A stretch of DNA of 64,000 bases from Paracamarosporium sp. OC-R06-R3 (taxonomy: Eukaryota > Ascomycota > Dothideomycetes > Pleosporales > Didymosphaeriaceae), in the NCBI GenBank assembly GCA_019828545.1, contig JACVRA010000125.1, positions 235,906 to 299,905 on the forward strand. The letters are read 5' to 3'. The notes beneath the pieces were generated by a model, which had not been told where the DNA came from, made no database searches, and saw only the letters and a program-made list of their open reading frames with translations. The position numbers were made by a program, and so were the translations under genes. This document shows, piece by piece, positions 56,300 through 64,000 of this stretch. Position 1 is the stretch's first letter; the number at the start of each line of letters is the position of its first letter.

Positions 56300-58569
56300 A
56301 GCAAGCAAGCTGCAATTCTGCAATTACGAGATTGTCGAGATATTTGAAGGTTCCAGTGACGTCCCTTGGGAGAAACGTTGCGCAAGCACTGCTGACATAA
56401 TATCGGCTAGCAGTAGCGAGACTTCTTACTTTGGTTAGCCTGCTCATATTCGAAGGCATCACACTGCGGTATGTCGCATGTCAACATTAAGACCAGTGTA
56501 CATGAATGTTATGGAATGTTCCATAGTTCAATTAAAATCCCTCCTTACTCTCGAGACCCAATAAGATTTTTACACTCCACACGCGTGCGCTCTCGCCTTA
56601 CCTTTGGTAGCTGAGCTCCTCCCGTATCGCACAGGCCTTCCAGGTGCCATCCTCTCAGTATTGCGCTTTCTCTGCGAGCTCCGATCACGGGACACCTGCT
56701 GTATCGTCGTGCTGACAGCGTTGGTTAAGGCAGCTGTCATGGTATCTGATCAGGTAGGCGCTAGAACTTCACAGGCCATCTACCTGCCGATCTCTTTTGT
56801 CATTCCTTCATTCAACAATCTACTTTTGTATAATAAGCTTGTTTTCTACTTCCAAAAAATGTAAGGCTTCCCTTCGCCAGGCCCAGCCGCCGCTAGGTCG
56901 TCTGTTCTTCAAGGCGCTGAGCAAATATCTCGGCCCATTGCAAGATAGGATCATAAGCGCATCTATATCCTGAAGGATGCTCGCTTCAAGAAGTACTCGA
57001 AGTTTGTTAAGGTCTTCAAACTACTGGGTATTGAGTCAAGCCCTGTCTCCGCGACAAACATATACACGGATCGGCTTCGTAGGCGCTTAGGATGTGGGAG
57101 TATATCCTTACAATATTTCGCTTCGCGTGGGCTATTCAGCTAGCCACTGGAGTGTCATACGAGACTTGGGTTGGTTCTTGAAAATCAAGGAGAACGCTCC
57201 CACACTTGCGGTAATGCACAATAAGGAGAGTGTAGGTCAACCTATGTCAATCACGGCAACTCTACACACATAGGCTCACTCTGTAATCGCAGAGACGCAC
57301 GTCGTCGAGGATCACACGGCAATTTTGATTCGTGTAGCATGTCACAGGATGAGGCACTGCCACTGCATATACGTTACTCTTTTATCGGCCAATTTGTTGG
57401 TTCACACTAACTGATATCTAGTCGATCATGTTGCATCCCTACAAGTCCTGTCTCGCAAAGTCTCAGGTCAATGTCAAGACTATCTAGGAGAGATTAGTTC
57501 GTGTGGACGACTTCAACCAACGCCCTTTTGTCAAGAACGGTTGTGAATCTATGGGAGACTTATTATGGTCGACATGATACAACTCCATGGAGAGAGAATG
57601 CTTGAACATGTCGAATAGCATTCTAGAGTCAGCCATGATAATGAGGTTTAGCCTAGCGGGTATACTTCTCTGCTAGATGTGAGACTGATTTGTTCCACCG
57701 TGGTAATCTATTCTTATGGGCTTGGTGCACTTCTTATTGTATAGAATGCTACGGCCTACTCTAGTTTCTTTCGTTCTCCCTGTGACTAACATTCACCAGC
57801 ACTGTAGTTGATTCTATGAATCAATCGCTTAAATCATTCTCGTATAAACTGAGGTCTCTCTCTCATTAGACATAGTGATACTATTCCAGTGTGAGAAGTA
57901 TGGCGAGATGGTAAACTATGATGGGAAAAGGCCGAGGAAAAGGGCGGCTCGATAAGGTTGCGGGTGAGGGGCATTTTTATCAAATAGAAATTAGCAGACC
58001 TAGGAGAGCTTTCCCCCTTGCCGCGCAGCTTTTCACTCATCCGTTTTGGAACGGGAACAACCGCTAACCACTCGCAGTGAGCGAACAAAAGTTTAGGAAA
58101 TTCTTACAAGCAAAAACTCCTTTAAAATGCCTCAATATATTACAAAGACCGTTTGTAAGTCATTTAGGAGCCATATTGGAAAGAGCTAAGAATGAAAAGC
58201 CGAGAGCGATCTTTTATTAGCGACCTTTAATTCCTTGACTGGTGAGCTTAGCCAGTGACGTTGGACGACGTCAAGAAAGAGCAGATAGGCCAGGATCCGC
58301 GTTACGCAACCTGTAGCCTTGATACTGCCAAGAAAGCCCGAGGTTAGGTCAAAAGTGAGAGCTCACCTTGAGCGCACGGGCTTCTGAGTTATTTGCTTTC
58401 TGATCTTGCTCTCAGTCGCGACCATCTTAAATGACTTAGCCTACTGAATGCATCACTGCCGATCGTTCAGCCTTATCTTGACTGGTTCGAGGACACCTAT
58501 ATACGTACGTTCAGCTTCTTACTCTGTAGCTCCAGCTGACAACCCCATCGGGTGCTTTCCAGCGCCAAG
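56300..58569. other. Gene desert, 2.3 kb
   Basis: AT-rich, many stops in all frames. A short frame at about 56967-57143 (KDARFKKYSKFVKVFKLL) is the best-looking piece but not convincing. Possible transposon or gene relics. No inverted repeats noticed. Confidence 0.5.
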
Positions 58570-59253
58570 ATGTCGCAGCTATTCCGACCTGCAGGCGCGA
58601 ACCCTCTTGCGAAAAGCGCCGATACCTCGCCATATATCCAGAATATTTGCGAGCATCTGTCGCTCAGTAGCGCGAACCTGTACCGCGGCTTCATCAAGTT
58701 TTTCGAGGATGGTACGTCACTTCACTTCACAGGTAATCCATATTAATATTTCTGATCTATTACAGGTGTCGTTACCGAGAATACATTCGCTTCGATGATT
58801 CGCGACAGCCACATATTCGACAATCACCCCTACGTGTCTCTGCTCCATGACGATCTCGTTATCGTGATTGTTATGAATCAGGTGGACGTGAGCCTTCAAG
58901 CTACGACAACTGTAGAAGGTATCGATCGGGAACTCGCTCCAGTTTGTCAATCATCATCTGGCGATGCGGAGAATGGCAACATGATAGCACAATGTGAGGT
59001 GCACGAAACAGCTTCGAGCGGAACCAGCAAACACCATGTTGGAAACCATCAATCCCTCGAGCCACCGCCTGCCAGGGTAGATACGCCCGCGATCGCAGCT
59101 TCTGCTGAACCAACGAAAGCGAAACAATCCAACAGCCGTCAAGTGGGTAGTCGAGAGAGCCGGGTCCTTGTGCAAGAGGTAGAGGGATTTGATAAAAAAA
59201 GAAAGCGTTTGACTAAGAGAAATGCCGCGTCTGCGAACACGGAGGGGGTCTGA
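58570..59253 (+). CDS. Unrecognised small protein, two exons
   Basis: Exons 58570-58711 and 58766-59253, with a 54-nt intron (gtacgt...acag) and a split Gly codon; 209 aa. The N-terminal 80 residues look structured (LFRPAGANPL, SPYIQNICEHLSLSS, FIKFFEDGVVTENTFASMI). The C-terminal 100 residues are low complexity (Ser, Pro, Ala, Lys) and end with a basic KKRKRLTKR stretch, possibly a nuclear localisation signal. No known domain recognised. The start at 58570 is favoured since the frame before it has no conserved content. Confidence 0.6.
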
Positions 59254-59282
59254 GAGAAATTGTTCGCGGGCTTGTATTGCAA

Positions 59283-59350
59283 TAAGCAATTGAGGATAAG
59301 CAGCCCTCCAAGAGTAAGATAACGTTACGAAACGAACAATGGCATGTTGC
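59283..59350 (+). repeat. Fragment of the MITE-like repeat family
   Basis: Two short matches to copies A and B in the correct order: ttgaggataagcagcc (compare ttgaggataagcaacc in A) and acaatggcatgttgcc (compare tcaatggcatgtttgt in B). A worn remnant. Weak evidence. Confidence 0.35.
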
Positions 59351-59457
59351 CAAAAATTCGATGCACTTCAGTCAAACCCTTATACTAATTCTTACGTGTT
59401 GATAGTCCATGCTGTTATTCTCAAATATTCTCCAACTATGCCGACACATCAATCCGA

Positions 59458-60275
59458 TCACCACTCATACACCCCAGATTGGCCATCCTGGTCCCAGATT
59501 ACACGCCCAACAACATCTTCCTTTTCCCCCTCAGCGCATTTCCTTATAATGTCCGCTGCATCCTTCGGATCCCTACCATTCTGCTTTGTGAAGTCGCTTC
59601 CGAAATCAGTAGCCACTAGCCCGGGGCACACCGCCCAAAATTTGATATCCTTCTGCAACTGAGTCCAGTTCGCAACCATGGCGTTGATGGCCGCCTTCGA
59701 AGAACTATAGTAGGCGCCAACTGCACCGGTAGGCACGTGTCCATTTGCAACCTTGCTGATAGAGCCCATGTTTGAGGTCACAACAATCACGCGTGGAGAC
59801 GATGATTTGCGCAGCAGGGAGAAGGCTCCCTCGACAAGCTCGATGGCGCCAAAGACATTGACCTCGAAGATGGCACGCCAGTCAGGGCGAGTTGTCGAAT
59901 TCCACATTTTCCCAGGTGCGCCGAAGATACCGGCATTGTTCACGAGAATATCAAGACGATTGTGATCGGTGTCAATCCTGGCTAAAGCGGCTGCGATGCT
60001 GTCCGATGAGGCGACGTCAATCTGAATGTTCAAAATGGTGGATTTGTCATTTGTTTTGACGCTATGCAGTTTAGCGACTGCTTCTTCTCCACGGATCGGA
60101 TCGCGTGCTCCAACGAGGATCGTATAGGGGTTTTTAGACTGGGCAAATATCTCTGCGATAGCGAAGCCGAGACCTTGGTTTGCGCCTGGAGAATCGTGCT
60201 CAGTTACGCTGGTTTTTTTGTTGTGTAGTCAAGCATACCAGTAATCAATACAACAGGTGGTATGTCAAGTGCCAT
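59458..60275 (-). CDS. Short-chain dehydrogenase, CsgA/C-factor-like
   Basis: Two exons, 60275-60239 and 60185-59458; 53-nt intron within the cofactor loop (ITG|ANQGLG); 254 aa. SDR motifs: TGANQGLG 12-19, GARDPIRG after beta-2 (R40 suggests NADP(H)), NNAG 95-98, S150 (VVTSNMGS), Y172 and K176 (YYSSSK). The short first exon is essential, as it supplies the start of the Rossmann fold. It resembles the bacterial CsgA-like fungal reductases of unknown substrate. Lies 320 bases from a transposon. Confidence 0.9.
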
Positions 60276-60596
60276 CGTTATTGGATTGTTTAGGTATGAA
60301 TGTACTGAGAATGATGATATGAAACGTCACTGGCCGGCGGGTGTGAAAAGGGCTCTTTGTTAATGTCTCGACAGGCGTGGAATTGACTTTATATACGGCG
60401 TTAGTGGCAAGAGTTGCCCCGTATTGCGTTTCGATGGTTTGATAATTCGGTCTTGGTAGTACATCATCGTACTCGTACGTATCTTGAGCAAATCATGCTG
60501 ACCAAATACATGTGGCTTTTATGCGCGAAGTTGGCTTATCACCGAGTTATGCGGACGAGCGTTGGCTGAGGCGAGCCAAGTCGCCTGTCTTGCCTA
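60276..60596. other. Upstream of SDR gene, transposon left flank
   Basis: No gene seen. Contains GGCTGAGGCGAGCCA at 60564-60578, repeated on the other side of the transposon. The TA at 60595-60596 is the left target duplication. Confidence 0.5.
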
Positions 60597-60646
60597 ACGT
60601 GTCCGTGCACTCAACGCCCGGATTCAGTTAACGCCCCGCTGAACAC
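60597..60646 (+). repeat. Left terminal inverted repeat of the pogo element
   Basis: 50 bp beginning ACGTGTCCGTGCACTCAACG and ending CGCTGAACAC. It matches the reverse complement of 62658-62707 except for one position (GTTAACG here, GTCAACG in the right repeat), a C-to-T change at a CpA site. Confidence 0.95.
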
Positions 60647-60684
60647 AAACCGCCCCATCTTCAACACGCCATAACCCCACCAAT

Positions 60685-62556
60685 ATGAGCGCAATTAATG
60701 CTGCAATAAAAGAAATAAAATTGCTAAAGCCTAGAGAATCTTTCTCTTACAGTAAAATAGCTAGTAAGTACGGTGTTGATCGAAGTACGCTATCGCGAAG
60801 GCACCAATCGATTCAAACGTCGCGTGCAACTGCGGGGTTCAACCGACGGAAACTCAATCCCCAACAAGAGGCAGAGCTTGTTCAATATATAGAAGGACTC
60901 ACAGCCCGTCACCTACCACCTACAAGAGAGATGATACGAAATTTCGCGTCAACAATAGCTAAGGAGCCAGTGAGCGAGAGCTGGGTTACGCGCTTCATCA
61001 ACCAACACAGCATCTATCTTATCTCTCAATGGGCAACTGGGATGGACAGCAATCGCCACCAGGCCGACTCAGGGGATAAATACAGCCTGTACTTTGATCT
61101 CCTAGGGGATAAAATTAAGGAATACGGTATCGAGCCTCGTCACACGTACAATATGGATGAAAAAGGCTTCCTTATTGGTATTATTAGCCGATCAAAACGA
61201 GTGTTTAGCAGACGTATGTGGGAGAAGAAGGAGGTTAGAGCATCTTTACAAGATGGCTCTCGCGAATGGATTACCCTCCTAGCATGCGTGTGCGCTGATG
61301 GATTAGCCTTACCGCCAAGCCTTATCTACCAGTCTACTAACAAGGACATCCAGTCAAGCTGGGTTGAGGATATTGAGGCAGGAAAGCATGGCGTACACGT
61401 CTCCTCTTCACCCTCAGGCTGGACAAACAACAATATCGGCCTCGGCTGGCTTGAGCAGGTGTTTGATCGCTACACCAAGGCGAAGGCTCGACGATCTTAC
61501 CGACTACTAATCCTAGATGGCCATGGATCTCATGTTACTATGGATTTTATCGACTACTGCGATAGGAATAGGATCCTCCTGGCCATACTTCCCCCTCACT
61601 CGACGCATACGCTTCAGCCGCTTGATGTGGTGCTCTTCAAGCCCCTCTCGTCAGCCTACTCAGCCGAGCTCACGACCTACCTCCAAAAGAGCCAAGGCCT
61701 GGTCCTAATCAAGAAAGGAAACTTCTTCCCTCTCTTCTGGAAGGCCTGGACAAGTTCCTTCCGGGAGGAGACGATTCTTAAGTCTTTTAAGGCTACTAGC
61801 ATATCACCTTTCAACCCAGAGGTTATACTCAAAAGATTTGCCAAAACCACCCAAGATGAGCAGGAATCACGAGAGAGCTCTACGTCAGTACTCAGTGGAT
61901 CTGACTGGCGTAAACTAGATCGCCTCGTACGAGCTGCAGTAGAGAATCAGGGCAGTAAGGACGCGCAGAAGCTCAGCCGCTCACTTCACCATATCTCAGT
62001 TCAAAATGAGCTACTTCGTCACGAGATCAATGGGCTTAAGGAGGCACTATTAGTTAAGAAGAAGCATAAGAAGAAGGGCAAGCGTCTTAACCTTCAGCAG
62101 CGTTAAGAGTACTATAGGGGAGCAGTCCTCTAGTCACCAAGGAAGGTTAGGGAGGCTCATATGCGCCAGTCCGTGAAGGAGCAAGAGGAGAAGGAGCAGA
62201 AGCTTCAAAAAGCTGAGACAGCTGAGCTAAGGAAGGCGGCTAAGCTATACAAGGAGAAAATGGCAGAGGAGAAGCGTGTGGCGCGGGAGGAGGCCAAGAA
62301 GGTGAAGGAGAAGGAGAAGGCTAAGAAGGCAGTAGAGCGCGCTTGCTAGAAAGAGGCTCATAATGCAGCCAAAGCTCTACAATCTACCCAAAAGGGTAAG
62401 AGAAAAGCCTCGCAGCCACCTTAGCAGAGCAACAAGCGTCAGAAACGTGTGGTTGACGCTATAGCTACTAAGGAGGCCTCAGGTACTGCATCAGCAGCTC
62501 CACCTAAGACAACGCAGCGTAGCCGCAACGTCAAGCTTCCAAGTAAATATCAATAG
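60685..62556 (+). pseudogene. Pogo transposase, C-terminus broken by stop codons
   Basis: One frame runs from ATG 60685 to a final TAG at 62554-62556 (623 aa if open) but is cut by stops at 62104-62106 (TAA), 62131-62133, 62347-62349 and 62422-62424 (TAG). The first 473 aa are intact: an N-terminal helix-turn-helix of the psq/CENP-B type (SKIASKYGVDRSTLSRRH), a CENP-B DNA-binding part, and the DDE core with D158 (YNMDEKGF), D278 (LDGHGSH) and D314 (QPLDVVLF), spaced by 35 residues as in Fot1/pogo. The lost part is a lysine/glutamate-rich coiled coil. All four stops are explained by C-to-T changes in CpA context. The catalytic core alone might still be made. Confidence 0.9.
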
Positions 62557-62657
62557 CGCAAGTTAATCGCAAGCATTAATATAGTACAATACTAAAAAAT
62601 CTTACAATACTAGCTACTATGTGTAGCTCTACAGCGTTATTTGGTTAAGCGGTTATG

Positions 62658-62707
62658 GTGTTCAGCGGGGCGTTGACTGAATCCGGGCGTTGAGTGCACG
62701 GACACGT
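62658..62707 (-). repeat. Right terminal inverted repeat of the pogo element
   Basis: 50 bp beginning GTGTTCAGCG and ending GTGCACGGACACGT. Followed by TA (62708-62709). Partner of 60597-60646. Confidence 0.95.
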
Positions 62708-62709
62708 TA

Positions 62710-63099
62710 ATTGGGAGTGAGGTGGCCAATCACAAGCAATTGGCTTAGACGAGCCAATATGGCTGAGGCGAGCCATCGTGATTGAAATGGGTCTATTAAC
62801 TGATACACGTATTCATTCGGAACTTACTTCATTCTACTACATGATCATTTCACCATCATCCGGTTCCTCAGATATTTCCTACCACTGCTTCGCTCTTGCT
62901 GTTTCGCTTTGGTCTAAACTACATCGACATGTTTGGGTATCTTATGCTATGGAAATCATATTCTTCTAGACAATGGGGCGCCCATCACCACATCTTTCAT
63001 CGCTTGGCCCTCTTTTGCGTATCTGACGATTGTGACGCCCATGTTAACATGTGTCCCAGATTCTGAAACAGTGTATTGCGACCTTCAATCATAGGGCTG
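62710..63099. other. Right flank of the transposon
   Basis: No gene seen. Holds two copies of a GGCTnAGnCGAGCCA motif (62742-62756 and 62761-62775), also present left of the element. Confidence 0.4.
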
Positions 63100-63770
63100 T
63101 TACTCATTCAACTCGCATTCCCTTTCAGAAGACGGATTCTGCTTGGGTAATGAAGTGACTGAGCCTTTCATATCACGCTTGGGCTTTCTGTTGATGTTCA
63201 GTCTAAGACTCTCGTTGAACTTAATATCCTTCTCGAAGAACTCCGATCCTGGATTTTTTGCTTTGTCGTCTAGATCATCCACAATAACAGTATCTTTTAA
63301 GTGATATTGCTGGATTTCCTCACCTGTGATGACTAGAATGTAGAGCTTGCCGCCGCTACCTTCCAGCATCCTCATAATCTCTTCTCGCAAAGCACTTAGC
63401 TTTACGCGGCCATGTGCCTTCATGTGATTGTACATAGTATAGTTGGTATCGCGCCTTACGGAGAGGCATGGGTTACACCTTGCCCTCGAAGAAGTTATTA
63501 AACTACTTAGTGGTTATGGCATCAGTGGGGATCTCAATCTTCTTGCCATTGTGGATGACGGCCTTGAGTTTCTCGAAGAACAGTAAAATCCACGCGTCCT
63601 CATCCTTCTGGAAGCCAACCGAGTATCCTCTCTTCTTCTCTGATTGTTATTTTGACGTCTTCTCGATGGGTACCATGATTCCTTGATCCGATGTGATGTC
63701 GGTTACATTGTAGTCGTCCTCATCTTTGCCCTCACTGACCTTTTTAACCTTTTGTTTTCCACCAAGAGCG
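63100..63770 (-). pseudogene. Decayed gene of unknown family at the right edge
   Basis: Minus-strand protein-like frame from about 63770 downward: KVKKVSEGKDEDDYNVTD, GYSVGFQKDEDAWILLFF, KLKAVIHNGKKIEIPTDA, interrupted by stops at 63649-63647 (TAA), 63505-63503 (TAG) and 63475-63473 (TAA), then continuing after a frame change into 63435-63100 (MKAHGRVKLSALREEI, RMLEGSGGKLYILVITGEE, DTVIVDDLDDKAK). The blocks are too coherent for chance. The family is not recognised; the DEDAWILLFFEKL piece recalls a short SANT/Myb-like helix. Beyond about 63770 the frame fades. Confidence 0.5.
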
Positions 63771-64000
63771 ACCGGGGATACGCTTTTTTTTGTTCACCAA
63801 GGTGAATTATCTCATGACCCCAAGATCTCTACTATAAGTCCCTTACCATATAGCGGAAGATTCTTTAAGCACATCACCCACACAGCGGGTCAGCCAATTA
63901 CTGGTCATGCGCATGCAGGGACTCATAGGGGTGAGCAAGGTGATGATCAGGAGCATGAGAAATCTTTGGCACTGTTCGTACGCAGTACGGATCAGATAAG
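63771..64000. other. Right edge, no gene seen
   Basis: AT-rich, with a run of eight T after 63783. May hold the upstream part of the decayed minus-strand gene. Confidence 0.4.

Larger units (their letters stand above)
60595..62709 (+). mobile_element. Fot1/pogo-family DNA transposon, complete
   Basis: The element proper spans 60597-62707 (2111 bp), bounded by TA duplications at 60595-60596 and 62708-62709, the hallmark of pogo/Tc1-mariner elements. It contains one transposase frame from 60685. The 50-bp terminal inverted repeats differ at one base only. It is full length and structurally intact at the ends, but the transposase carries four premature stops. Confidence 0.95.

Noticed and set aside
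56967..57143. 58-codon piece KDARFKKYSKFVKVF.. in the gene desert
   Set aside because: Too short, frame closed on both sides, no recognised family.
1..64000. CRISPR arrays, bacterial operons, replication origins
   Set aside because: The window is fungal nuclear DNA. No regularly spaced direct repeats of the CRISPR type and no prokaryotic gene order.

Overview
The window comes from the nuclear genome of a filamentous ascomycete, most likely a dothideomycete of the Pleosporales. The evidence is the gene style (short 47-60 nt introns with GT..AG ends and gctaac/ctaat branch points), protein families typical of Pezizomycotina (HET protein, Zn2Cys6 regulator, DAL5-type and DHA2 transporters, GH17 glucanase, cyanovirin-N homologue, PAN2), an intron-bearing tRNA-Lys(CTT), and C-to-T mutations of the RIP type in a transposon.

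Layout. 0-5.1 kb: the 3' end of an ICP55-type aminopeptidase and a complete eight-exon PAN2 deadenylase gene. 5.1-8.2 kb: about 3 kb without a gene, holding several TATA modules and a diverged repeat array, and ending in tRNA-Lys. 8.5-24 kb: ordinary single genes (secreted protein, multi-span membrane protein, AVT3/4-like vacuolar amino acid transporter, RING-H2 protein, GH17 glucanase, HET protein, small cysteine-rich protein, MFS permease, SH3 protein of the Lsb1/Pin3 type). 24.3-38.1 kb: a metabolic block with a short-chain dehydrogenase, a Zn2Cys6 regulator, a DHA2 exporter, a small secreted protein, a DAL5-type permease, a luciferase-like FMN monooxygenase and, divergent from it, a Baeyer-Villiger-type FAD monooxygenase. 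38-44 kb: repeat-rich and decaying, with one intact cyanovirin-N gene and two gene relics. 44-59.5 kb: gamma-glutamyltransferase, mitochondrial release factor 1, a diverged reverse-transcriptase-related gene, three unrecognised proteins, and an Ap4A phosphorylase-like gene followed by a gene desert. 59.4-64 kb: a second SDR, a complete Fot1/pogo transposon with 50-bp inverted repeats and a TA duplication, and a gene relic at the right edge.

How it fits together. The 25.6-38.1 kb block has the make-up of a small catabolic or secondary-metabolite cluster: regulator, exporter, importer and two flavin monooxygenases, the latter two sharing a 547-bp promoter. Four copies of a 190-250 bp inverted-repeat element (23.9, 33.8, 38.2 and 43.6 kb) lie in and around it. 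Exon structures were derived by hand from reading-frame continuity and splice signals. Every spliced total given is divisible by three, but none has been checked against transcripts.
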